From Proteobacteria bacterium UBA2363 (GTDB lineage Bacteria > Pseudomonadota > Gammaproteobacteria > Xanthomonadales > UBA2363), in the NCBI GenBank assembly GCA_002344355.1, contig DDTN01000021.1:40211-76987 (forward strand): 36,777 bases of DNA. The letters run 5' to 3'. Below are positions 7,772 to 15,420 of this stretch, piece by piece; position 1 is the first letter of the stretch; every line of letters starts with the position of its first letter. The notes under the pieces were generated by a model. The model saw nothing but the letters and a program-made list of their open reading frames with translations. It made no database searches and was not told the DNA's origin. A program made the position numbers and the translations under genes.

Positions 7772-8869
7772 ATGCGCTTCGTCGTCAAGCTGGGCACCTC
7801 GACCGTCACCGATGCCGCGGGCGCGCCCGACCGCGGCCGCCTGGCCGGCGTCGTGCGCGCCCTGCGCGCGCTGATCGACCAGGGCCATGCGCCGGTCCTG
7901 GTCAGCTCCGGCGCGGTGGCTGCCGGCCGCATGCGCCGGCCCGACATCACCGCCGGCCGCGACGTGCCGCACAAGCAGATGCTGGCGGCGATCGGCCAGC
8001 CCCTGCTGATGGCCCTGTACGGCGAGCTGTTCGCCGCCGAGGGCCTGGCGGTCGCGCAGGTGCTGCTCACCCACGCCGACGTCGAGCACCGGCGCCGCTA
8101 CCTCAACGCCCGCACCACCCTGCTCGGCCTGCTCGAGGCCGGCGTGGTGCCGATCGTCAACGAGAACGACACCCTGGCCACCGCCGAGATCCGGGTCGGC
8201 GACAACGACCAGCTCTCGGCCCTGGTCGCCGGCCTGGTCGATGCGCCCCTGCTGTTCCTGCTCACCGACCAGCAGGGCCTGTACGACGCCGACCCGCGCC
8301 GCCATCCGGCGGCCGCGCTGATCGAACGCATCGACGCGCCGGAGATCCCGGACGGCATCTGGCAGGCCGCCGGCGGCACGGCCGGCGCGTTCGGCACCGG
8401 CGGCATGCTGACCAAGCTCAAGGCCGCGCAGATCGCCCGGCGCACCGGCACCGACACGGTGATCGCCCATGGCGGCGATCCCGGCGTGCTGGCACGCGTG
8501 CTCGCCGGCGAGGCGGTCGGCACCCGGATCGCCGCCCTGCTGGCGCCGCGCGAGGCGCGCAAGCGCTACATCCTGGCCGGCGGCCGCGCACGCGGCCGGA
8601 TCGTCGTCGATGCCGGCGCCGCCGCCGCCCTGCGTGGCGACCGCAGCCTGCTGGTGGTCGGCATCGCCGCCTGCGACGGCGGCTTCGGCCGCGGCGACAC
8701 CGTCGAGGTCGAGGGGCCGGAGGGCCGGCCGCTGGCGCGCGGCATCGCCAACTACGGCCAGGCCGAACTGGAGCGGATCGCCGGCCGCCACTCCGGGCAG
8801 ATCGAGGCGGTGCTCGGCTACGGGTACGGCCCCGAGGCGATCCACCGCAACGACCTGGTGCTGCTCTGA
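7772..8869 (+). CDS. proB: Glutamate 5-kinase with C-terminal PUA domain
   Basis: 365 residues, the usual length of two-domain ProB. The amino-acid-kinase domain (about 1-260) shows K6 in V-V-K-L-G-T-S, the LVSSGAVAAG loop at 43-52, the acidic E-N-D-T motif of the glutamate site and F-G-T-G-G-M-L-T-K-L-K-A-A near the ATP site. The remaining ~100 residues form a PUA domain. The enzyme phosphorylates glutamate, the first and proline-inhibited step of proline synthesis. The ATG at 7772 is the only start that gives the canonical N-terminus. proA follows after 78 bases and completes the route to glutamate semialdehyde; proC is not in the window. Confidence 0.95.
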   Translation: MRFVVKLGTSTVTDAAGAPDRGRLAGVVRALRALIDQGHAPVLVSSGAVAAGRMRRPDITAGRDVPHKQMLAAIGQPLLMALYGELFAAEGLAVAQVLLTHADVEHRRRYLNARTTLLGLLEAGVVPIVNENDTLATAEIRVGDNDQLSALVAGLVDAPLLFLLTDQQGLYDADPRRHPAAALIERIDAPEIPDGIWQAAGGTAGAFGTGGMLTKLKAAQIARRTGTDTVIAHGGDPGVLARVLAGEAVGTRIAALLAPREARKRYILAGGRARGRIVVDAGAAAALRGDRSLLVVGIAACDGGFGRGDTVEVEGPEGRPLARGIANYGQAELERIAGRHSGQIEAVLGYGYGPEAIHRNDLVLL

Positions 8870-8947
8870 GCGCCGGCGGCGCCGGTCGGCGACAATGACC
8901 GGCCGCAGCGGCACGGCACCCGGCCGGCCCGGCAAGGCTTTCCGACC

Positions 8948-10222
8948 ATGACCCTGGACGTGTCCCTCCTGGCGCGCCGCGCGCGTGCCGCCCTGCCCGC
9001 CCTCGCCGCCGCCCCGGCCAGCCAGCGCGACGCCTTCCTGGGCGCCCTGGCCGCGCGCCTGCGCGCCGACCCGGCGCCGGTGCTGGCCGCCAACGCCGCC
9101 GACCTCGCCGCCGGCGCGCGGCTGGACGCGCCGATGCGCGACCGCCTGCGCCTGGACCGCGACCGCCTGGCGGCGCTGGCCGACGGCCTGGACGCGCTGG
9201 CCGGCCTGCCCGATCCGCTCGGCGTGCGCTTCGACCAGCGCACCCTGGCCAACGGCCTGCGCCTGCATCGCCGGCGGGTGCCGCTGGGCGTGCTCGGCGC
9301 CATCTACGAGGCACGCCCCAACGTCACCCTCGACATCGCCGCGCTGGCGATCAAGACCGGCAACGCCGCGGTGCTGCGCGGCGGCAGCGAATCGCTGGCC
9401 AGCAACCGGGCGCTGGTCGCGGCGGTGCACGCGGCGCTCGCCGACGCCGGCCTGCCGGTCGACGCGGTCGCCTTCGTCGACTCCCCGGACCGCGCCGCGG
9501 TCGCCGCCCTGCTCGCCGCCGGCGACGCCATCGACCTGATGATCCCGCGCGGCGGCGCCAGCCTGCACGCCTTCTGCAGGCAGCACGCGCGGATGCCGGT
9601 GGTGACCGGCGGCATCGGCATCTGCCATCTGTACGTCGATGCCGCCGCCGACCTGGCGCGCGCCCTGGCGGTGATCGCCAACGCCAAGACCCAGCGGCCG
9701 ACGGTGTGCAACGCCCTGGACACCGTGCTGGTGCACCGGGCGGTGGCCGCACGCTTCCTGCCGATGCTGGCCGCGGACCTGCACGCGCGCGGCGTGCAGC
9801 TGCGCCTGGCGCCGGCGGCGCGCGCCGCGCTGGACGCCGCCGGCTTCGCGCAATCGCCGGGCGGCGCCGCGGTGGTCGACGCCGGACCCGGCGACTTCGA
9901 CCGCGAATGGCTGGCCCTGGTGCTGGGCATCGAGGTGGTCGACGGGCTGGACGCCGCGATCGCCCACATCGCCCGCCACGGCAGCGGCCATTCCGACGGC
10001 ATCCTCACCGACGACGCCGGGCAGGCCGCCCACTTCCTGGACCGCGTCGATTCCGCGGCGGTCTACTGGAACGCCAGCACCCGCTTCACCGACGGCGCCG
10101 AATTCGGCCTCGGCGCCGAGGTGGCGGTGTCCACCCAGCGCGTCCACGCCCGCGGCCCGATGGGCCTGGAGCAGCTGACCAGCTGGAAATGGGTGGTCGA
10201 GGGCGACTACCACGTCCGATGA
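8948..10222 (+). CDS. proA: Gamma-glutamyl phosphate reductase (glutamate-5-semialdehyde dehydrogenase)
   Basis: 424 residues (E. coli ProA has 417). It is an ALDH-like reductase with the E-A-R-P-N-V-T NADP-site motif, the I-P-R-G-G loop and the catalytic C254 in R-P-T-V-C-N-A. The end W-K-W-V-V-E-G-x-[GY] is typical of the family. It reduces gamma-glutamyl phosphate with NADPH to glutamate semialdehyde, which cyclises to pyrroline carboxylate. It sits directly downstream of proB and probably shares its transcript. A -10-like GACAAT at 8890-8895 could give it an additional promoter. Confidence 0.95.
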   Translation: MTLDVSLLARRARAALPALAAAPASQRDAFLGALAARLRADPAPVLAANAADLAAGARLDAPMRDRLRLDRDRLAALADGLDALAGLPDPLGVRFDQRTLANGLRLHRRRVPLGVLGAIYEARPNVTLDIAALAIKTGNAAVLRGGSESLASNRALVAAVHAALADAGLPVDAVAFVDSPDRAAVAALLAAGDAIDLMIPRGGASLHAFCRQHARMPVVTGGIGICHLYVDAAADLARALAVIANAKTQRPTVCNALDTVLVHRAVAARFLPMLAADLHARGVQLRLAPAARAALDAAGFAQSPGGAAVVDAGPGDFDREWLALVLGIEVVDGLDAAIAHIARHGSGHSDGILTDDAGQAAHFLDRVDSAAVYWNASTRFTDGAEFGLGAEVAVSTQRVHARGPMGLEQLTSWKWVVEGDYHVR

Positions 10223-10468
10223 CGCGCACCGGGGCCGGCCGGCCACGGCTGCTGCGCTCCAGGGGGACCGGTGACGACGCACCGGGCACTGGCGTCAGGG
10301 AAGCGCGGCGGGGCCGCTTCCGTCCCGCACTCGGCCGGGTGGAGGGGAAAGGGGCGGCGGGCAGCGGTGGGCGCTCGGCAGGCGGGGGACCGCCGGGCTG
10401 CGGCGAGTGGCCGAGGCGGGACGCCACCCGGGTCGCGGGCGGGAGCGGCCGGCGGTGCCGGCGGAGTG
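10223..10468. other. Gene-free, very GC-rich convergent intergenic DNA
   Basis: This is the space between proA (plus) and the secreted partner gene (minus). It is G- and GA-rich, without a plausible ribosome site, repeat or RNA gene. I see nothing functional here apart from the large inverted repeat that starts at 10469. Confidence 0.5.
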
Positions 10469-10511
10469 GCCGCCACGGCCGGCCGCGCGTCGCGAGTCCG
10501 GCCGTGGCGGC
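10469..10511. terminator. Large perfect inverted repeat between convergent genes
   Basis: The arms are 14 bp each and perfectly complementary: GCCGCCACGGCCGG at 10469-10482 and CCGGCCGTGGCGGC at 10498-10511. The 15-base loop itself contains CGCG-CGT-CGCG. It lies 11 bases after the stop of the minus-strand gene that ends at 10523 and 246 bases after proA. The position suits a bidirectional terminator, but neither strand has a T tract. Confidence 0.5.
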
Positions 10512-10522
10512 GATACCCCGGG

Positions 10523-11743
10523 TCAGTCGAAGCGCAGGGCCAGCGCGCGCCGCTCCAGCACGGCGATGCGGGTCTGGTCGACCAGCTGCAGGTCGCGCAG
10601 TTCGAACGGGCCGCTGACGCTGCCGCCCGAGAGCACCGGGAAGGCCAGGGCCAGGGTGCCGGTGCCCGGCTCCAGCCAGGCGGCGGCCTGGGCCAGGCCC
10701 AGGGCCACCCGGGCGCCCTTGCCGTCGGTGCCGTGCAGCACGCCGCGCAGCTCGTAGCGACCGGCGCTGGCCACCTCGATGCCGAGGCGCAGTTCAAGGG
10801 CGCCATCGACGCGCCTGACCGCCCGCTCGACCTCGCCGTTCAGGCGCGCCACCGGCGCCACCACCGCGACCGCGATCCGGACATCGCGCTGGAAGGCCCC
10901 GGCGCGGCCGCTGGCGGCCACGCTGGTGCGCAGGTCCCACAGGCCCGGCTCGCCGCCGGCACCGGCCGGCACCGCCACGGTGCCGACCAGGCCGCCGTCG
11001 GCCGCGGCGGCGTAGTCGACGTCGAAGGCCTGGCCGGCCGGCGACACCAGCACGCCGGACGCGGCCTCGATGCGGCCGCCGCCGGCCAGCGCGACCTGCA
11101 CCTGGACGGTGCCGCCGGCGTGCACGGTGTCGGCCTGGGCGCGCGCGCTGGCGACATCGCGGCTGGCCGGCTCGAACACGTGCAGCACGTAGTCGCCCAG
11201 GGCGCCGGCGACGACCAGCGCGGCATCGGCCTCGAAGCCGGGGCGCAGCCGGAAGCCGACGCTGCCCGGCGCGACCTCCATGCCGGCGGCGCGCAGGGCC
11301 TGCGCATCGACCAGGGTGTCGCCGGCACGGTCCAGCGGCAGGCGGCTGCCGTTGCTGTCGATGGCGAGCTGGCTGCGCACCAGCGGTTCGGCGCCGGCGG
11401 CGGGACTGACCAGCACCACCGCGCCGGGCGCGGTCAGCGCCAGCGCGTAGCCGGCGCGCAGGGCGTCGCCGTCGACGCGCTGCCAGTACTCGCGGCTCTC
11501 GGCCAGGTGCGGGGGCGCGGCCTCCAGCCGGGTGTCGGCGGCCAGCGGCTGGAAGAACTCGAGTGGGCGGCGCTCGACATCGGCCGCGGGCGTGCGGACG
11601 CCGGCCGCGAGCTGGCCGACCACGAGGTCGCCGGCGGCGGGCGGCGCCAGCGCGGGACCGCGCTGGGCGAGTGCGAGGGCGGCGACCGGCAGCAGCGCGA
11701 GGGCGAGCAGGCGCATCGAAGAGGCCTTGGACGTGGGATTCAT
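10523..11743 (-). CDS. Secreted protein of unknown role, possibly DUF4785-like, partner of the upstream hydrolase
   Basis: 406 residues from ATG 11743; a second candidate start at 11716 (MRLLALALLP) has an AAGG 8 bases upstream and gives a tighter signal peptide, so the first nine residues are uncertain. After the signal peptide the protein is Ala/Gly/Val-rich with long beta-like stretches. A central region (G-G-T-V-Q-V-Q-V-A-L) and C-terminal segments look like immunoglobulin-type beta-sandwich modules. The overall plan reminds me of DUF4785 proteins of Xanthomonadales and Legionella, but I cannot confirm this. It starts 11 bases after the stop of the secreted alpha/beta hydrolase, so the two are almost certainly one transcript. 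A chaperone, inhibitor or surface-anchoring role towards the hydrolase is an inference. Confidence 0.65.
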   Translation of the reverse strand: MNPTSKASSMRLLALALLPVAALALAQRGPALAPPAAGDLVVGQLAAGVRTPAADVERRPLEFFQPLAADTRLEAAPPHLAESREYWQRVDGDALRAGYALALTAPGAVVLVSPAAGAEPLVRSQLAIDSNGSRLPLDRAGDTLVDAQALRAAGMEVAPGSVGFRLRPGFEADAALVVAGALGDYVLHVFEPASRDVASARAQADTVHAGGTVQVQVALAGGGRIEAASGVLVSPAGQAFDVDYAAAADGGLVGTVAVPAGAGGEPGLWDLRTSVAASGRAGAFQRDVRIAVAVVAPVARLNGEVERAVRRVDGALELRLGIEVASAGRYELRGVLHGTDGKGARVALGLAQAAAWLEPGTGTLALAFPVLSGGSVSGPFELRDLQLVDQTRIAVLERRALALRFD

Positions 11744-11754
11744 GGCGGCGGGCC

Positions 11755-12609
11755 TCACAGGTCGTTGCGCAGGATGACGTCCAGGCCGAAGCAGTCGCGC
11801 CGGCTCTGGTTGTGGTTGAGGAAGCGGCCGCCGGTGCGGTTGACGTCGTTGAACCACAAGGTCCCCGCCGCGCGCTGGCTGGTGCAGTTGAGGAAGCCGT
11901 CGGAGCAGCTCGCCAGCCAGTTCTGGGTGAACTCCAGGCCGACGCTCTGCGTGTAGCCGGCGCAGTAGGCCTGGGTGCTCCAGGGCGCCGAGGAGACATC
12001 GGTGCCGACCACGTTCCAGAAGCCGCGGGGCAGGGTCGGCCGGCCGGAGGTGCCGAGCAGGTTGTTGGCGTTGTAGTAGGCCATCCAGCTCACCTGCTGC
12101 TGGCGCACGGCGTCGCTCTGGTAGCCGAGCAGCCAGCCCAGCGCCGCCTCGAAGACGTTGCCGGAGATCACCGCGTCGGCCAGCGGGGTGCCGGCGCTGG
12201 ACGCCGCCAGCGCGTTCACCCAGCGGGTGCGCTGGATGATGGTCGGGTAGCGGCTGTCGTAGGTGGGGTTGGACAGGATCCAGCGCATGACGTTGCCGCC
12301 ATTGCTGTGGGTGATGATCACCAGGTCGGTGATGTTGCGGGTGGTGACGAAGGAATGCAGCTGCCCGGCCAGGCATCCGGCGGCGCGGCTGTCCCACATG
12401 TACTGGGTGAAGTCGCAGTTGACCACCACGAAGTTGGCGGTGTTGGGCAGGCCCTGGCGCACCGAATTGACGAAGGCGCTGGTCCAGTAGTCGGCCAGGG
12501 CATTGGTCTGCTTGCCGGTGCCGTGGACGAAGGCGACGCCGGTGTTGGCGAAGGCGCCGGCCGGCGCGAGCGCGAGCACCAGCAGTGCGGCGCGGATGAT
12601 TCGAAGCAT
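11755..12609 (-). CDS. Secreted alpha/beta-hydrolase (lipase/esterase-like) with H-S-N-G-G nucleophile elbow
   Basis: 284 residues from ATG 12609, chosen for its GGGAG ribosome site and the signal peptide (MLRIIRAALLVLALAP, cleavage AFA-NT after residue 21). The mature N-terminus holds the oxyanion motif V-H-G-T-G (28-32). The predicted nucleophile is S102 in I-T-H-S-N-G-G-N-V; the usual elbow is G-H-S-x-G, here with Thr in place of the first Gly. The acid and histidine cannot be assigned confidently; candidates are D95/D-rich loops and the late H in N-H-N-Q-S. Several Cys (65, 79 and four or five near the C-terminus) suggest disulfides in the periplasm or outside. Substrate is unknown; ester or lipid hydrolysis is inferred from the fold. 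It is co-transcribed with the secreted gene downstream. Confidence 0.75.
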   Translation of the reverse strand: MLRIIRAALLVLALAPAGAFANTGVAFVHGTGKQTNALADYWTSAFVNSVRQGLPNTANFVVVNCDFTQYMWDSRAAGCLAGQLHSFVTTRNITDLVIITHSNGGNVMRWILSNPTYDSRYPTIIQRTRWVNALAASSAGTPLADAVISGNVFEAALGWLLGYQSDAVRQQQVSWMAYYNANNLLGTSGRPTLPRGFWNVVGTDVSSAPWSTQAYCAGYTQSVGLEFTQNWLASCSDGFLNCTSQRAAGTLWFNDVNRTGGRFLNHNQSRRDCFGLDVILRNDL

Positions 12610-12861
12610 GGATCGACTCCCTCGATGCGGACAGATGGGGCCGCGCGGGCGGCTCGCCCGCGACGGCGGTTTCATCCCTGACGGGCGGCCATCCCTGGAC
12701 CGCGGCGCGGGCCCCTCCAGACCCGGCTGCCGGCACCCTCCACACGCCGGCGTATGGACGCTAGCACGGTCGCGCGGGCTTGCCATGACGCGGCGCAGCG
12801 AGGGCCGTGACGGCGATCACGACCCGTCGCAACGCGGATGCCGGAGCGCCGCCCGGCCGGC

Positions 12862-13470
12862 TCAGCCGGCGTCCATCGCCAGCCAGCAGGCGCCGGTGGT
12901 GACGGCGTCGCCCAGCGCGCTGTGGCGGTCGAGCACCGGCACCCCGAGGCAGCTGGCGATGTGGTCGAAGCCCTGGTCGACCGGCACCTCCGGCTGCTGC
13001 CGGCGGCAGCGCCTGGCCCAGCGCTCGGCCAGGTCCAGGCGCCGGTTCGGCAGATCGAAGCCGGTGATCGCCCGGACATGCGGCGCCAGCATGGCGAGGT
13101 CGAAGTCCAGGCGGTAGCCGAGCAGGTCGCGCGGCCCCAGCCAGGCCAGGAATTCGCGCACGGCCGCGCGCACCGGCGCGCCGCCGGCGGCCTCGGCGGG
13201 CAGGATGCCGTGGTGGCGGATCGAGTCGATGCCGAAGCCGCGCTCGGGCCTTATGCGCCGGGTGAAGCGCTCGGACACGCGCAGCACGCGGCCGCGCAGC
13301 GGCACCGCCGCGAGGCTGAGGATGTGGTCGCTGGCCGGGTCCAGGCCGGTGGTCTCGAGGTCGAGCACGACCCGTTCGCCGGCCGGCGGCGCGGCCAGCA
13401 GCGCCGCCCAGGGGCCGTCGCCATGGCGCCGCCGCAACCACCAGCGCCGCAGGGGCGGTGGCAGGGCCAT
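12862..13470 (-). CDS. DnaQ-like 3'-5' exonuclease (DEDDh family)
   Basis: 202 residues. The first exonuclease motif is D37-x-E39-T-T-G. The second is around D124 in Y-R-L-D-F-D-L, and the third is H183-x-x-x-x-D188 in R-H-S-A-L-G-D-A, so all DEDDh metal and general-base residues are present. It is too short for a polymerase and has no UvrC or helicase part. It starts 3 bases after the stop of the cNMP/CBS/DUF294 gene, which indicates one transcript. This gene pair occurs beside actP in Pseudomonas as well, so it belongs to the acetate neighbourhood, but its substrate there is not settled. It could trim small RNAs, DNA ends or nucleotide signals. Confidence 0.88.
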   Translation of the reverse strand: MALPPPLRRWWLRRRHGDGPWAALLAAPPAGERVVLDLETTGLDPASDHILSLAAVPLRGRVLRVSERFTRRIRPERGFGIDSIRHHGILPAEAAGGAPVRAAVREFLAWLGPRDLLGYRLDFDLAMLAPHVRAITGFDLPNRRLDLAERWARRCRRQQPEVPVDQGFDHIASCLGVPVLDRHSALGDAVTTGACWLAMDAG

Positions 13471-13473
13471 CGC

Positions 13474-15288
13474 TCAGCCGGCCAGGTGGAAGCTGCCGGC
13501 CAGCCAGCGCTGGAAGTCGCGCACCACGCGCAGGGCGTCTCGCAGCAGCTCGCGGTCGATCCGGCGCAACGCCTCCGGGTGCAGCAGGTTGTCGGGCGCC
13601 GCGCCGGCCTCGATGGCCTCGAGCTGCCGGGCCAGGCGCAGGCGCTGCACCACCGCCAGCGCCTGGCCGAGGCTGGCGCCGAGTTCGGCGGACAGGGCGC
13701 CGCGCTCGACCAGGGCGCGGATGCGGTCGTCGCTGTTGCGGTGCTCGATGCCGTGGCGCAGGGCCAGGCAGCGCAGGCCGTGCACGATCGGGAACAGCGC
13801 GCCCTTCTTCAGGTCCAGCCCGGCGCTGGCGTGCCGCAGGCCGCCGAACAGGGTCAGCGGCGGCTGGAACGCCAGCACCGGCGCCGCCAGGCTGCGCAGC
13901 AGGATCTCGTCGCGGCCCAGCGCGCTCAGCGCCGCCCGGACCGGCGCGAACAGGGCGGCGTTGCCGGCGACCACCCGGGCATCCAGGGCGATCGCGAGGT
14001 CCAGGGCCGCCTGGCCGGTGGGCTCGCGCCGCCAGTCGTCGATCCGTGCCACGAAGTCCGACACCGACAGCCGCCAGTGCGGATTGCTGGCCATCACACC
14101 GCCCGGGCACGGCGGGTAGCCGATGCCCGCCAGGGCCTGGCTGAAACGGTCCATGGTGGCGGCGGCGTCGGGCCAGTCCAGGCCATCGGCGAGCAGCAGG
14201 GCGTTGTCCTGGTCGGTCTTCAGGATCTGCTCCCGACGCCCCTCGCTGCCCAGCACCAGCAGGGCGACGCGGTCGCGGAGCCCGGCCGGCACCAGCAGCT
14301 CGAACAGGCGCGCCATGACCCGCGTGTTGAGGGCGCTGACCAGTTCGGTGAGGTAGGCGATCCGCGCGCCCTGGGCGTGCAGCTGCCGCACCAGGCGGGT
14401 CATGTCGCGGGCGGCGTCGGCGACCGCGTCGAGATCGTGCGCGCGCGCCAGGCGCAGGCTGATCGTGTGCGAGTGGCTGGCGTAATGGGCGAGCACCTCG
14501 GCCATGCCCAGGGTGCCGACCGGGCGCCTGGCCTCGACCACCACGACCCGCTCGATGTGCTGCTCGGTCATCAGCACCAGGGCCTGGAACAGCGGGTCCT
14601 CGACCCGCACCGTGCGCAGCGGTCGGCTGGCCAGCGGCCCGATCGCGGCGTCCACCGGGAGCCCGCCGCGGGTCACGGCATCGAGCAGGTCGGTGCGGGT
14701 GACGATGCCCAGGCCCTCGGCATCGGGGTCCTCGACCAGCAGGCAGTCGACGCGGCGCGTGCGCAGGCTGGCGCTGGCCTCGGCGATGCTGGTCGCCGCG
14801 TGCAGCCGGTGCGCGGGCGCCAGCACGGCATCGCCGACCCGGGTCACCAGCAGGGCCGCCAGCTCGCCGCCGTCGCGGTCGCCGGCCAGCGCGCCCTTGA
14901 CCGCCAGGCCTTCGTGGAACCAGGCGGCGAAACGCGGTTGCGAGGCCAGCAGGGCGCGGAACACCCCGGCCGGCAGCAGCCAGGCCAGGGTGTCCGAACG
15001 CGCCCGGTAGCTGTGCCGGGCGCGGCCGGTGATCACCGCGAAGGCGCCGAACACGTCGCCCGGGCCGAAGTCCGCGAAGTGCTGCTCGCCGGTGTCGTCG
15101 CGGTCGAACGCCACCACCTCGCCCTTGGCGATGACCTGCACGTGTTCGGACGGCTGGCCGGCGCCGACCAGCAGGGTGCCGGCGGGATGGAAGGCGAGGT
15201 CCAGCGCCGCCGACAGCCGGCTCTGGCCGTCGGCGTCGAGCAGGTCGAACGGCGGCGCGCGCAGGTCGAGGCCGGGGACCGGTTCCAT
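13474..15288 (-). CDS. cNMP-binding / CBS-pair / DUF294 nucleotidyltransferase-like regulatory protein
   Basis: 604 residues from ATG 15288. About 1-125 is a cyclic-nucleotide-binding (CAP_ED) fold with F-G-P-G-D-V-F-G-A. About 150-275 is a CBS pair (G-I-V-T-R-T-D-L-L and the V-G-T-L-G-M-A-E-V repeat). The rest is DUF294 nucleotidyltransferase plus its helical C-terminal domain. The nucleotidyltransferase signature is G347-S-E-G-R351-R-E-Q with the metal ligands D359 and D361, as in GlnD-type uridylyltransferases, so catalysis is possible. The target protein is unknown. The adenylate- and cyclic-nucleotide-sensing domains suggest it reads energy state during acetate use (inference). It is divergent from the histidine kinase gene, and the exonuclease gene follows immediately. 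Confidence 0.9.
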   Translation of the reverse strand: MEPVPGLDLRAPPFDLLDADGQSRLSAALDLAFHPAGTLLVGAGQPSEHVQVIAKGEVVAFDRDDTGEQHFADFGPGDVFGAFAVITGRARHSYRARSDTLAWLLPAGVFRALLASQPRFAAWFHEGLAVKGALAGDRDGGELAALLVTRVGDAVLAPAHRLHAATSIAEASASLRTRRVDCLLVEDPDAEGLGIVTRTDLLDAVTRGGLPVDAAIGPLASRPLRTVRVEDPLFQALVLMTEQHIERVVVVEARRPVGTLGMAEVLAHYASHSHTISLRLARAHDLDAVADAARDMTRLVRQLHAQGARIAYLTELVSALNTRVMARLFELLVPAGLRDRVALLVLGSEGRREQILKTDQDNALLLADGLDWPDAAATMDRFSQALAGIGYPPCPGGVMASNPHWRLSVSDFVARIDDWRREPTGQAALDLAIALDARVVAGNAALFAPVRAALSALGRDEILLRSLAAPVLAFQPPLTLFGGLRHASAGLDLKKGALFPIVHGLRCLALRHGIEHRNSDDRIRALVERGALSAELGASLGQALAVVQRLRLARQLEAIEAGAAPDNLLHPEALRRIDRELLRDALRVVRDFQRWLAGSFHLAG

Positions 15289-15294
15289 GCCGGC

Positions 15295-15300
15295 AGTGTG
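15295..15300 (-). promoter_or_regulatory. -10-like CACACT next to the DUF294 gene start
   Basis: On the minus strand CACACT is followed by 6 bases (GCCGGC) and the ATG at 15288, with no Shine-Dalgarno sequence. The spacing suggests a leaderless or nearly leaderless transcript. The 132-base gap to the divergent kinase start must hold both promoters. Confidence 0.35.
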
Positions 15301-15420
15301 CCAGCGCCGGTCCGGCGGCGCCGTTCGACTTTCGCCGCAGGCGGCCGGAGGCAGCGGCGGCGCGGCCTGGCCACCGCGGTTGCCGGCTACCATGGCGCGG
15401 TCGGGCCCGGGGGACGCGCG

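Noticed and set aside
12838..15420. Open plus-strand frame upstream of the kinase
   Set aside because: It is antisense to the exonuclease and DUF294 genes with no domain pattern. The kinase begins at the TTG at 15421, right before its first membrane segment.
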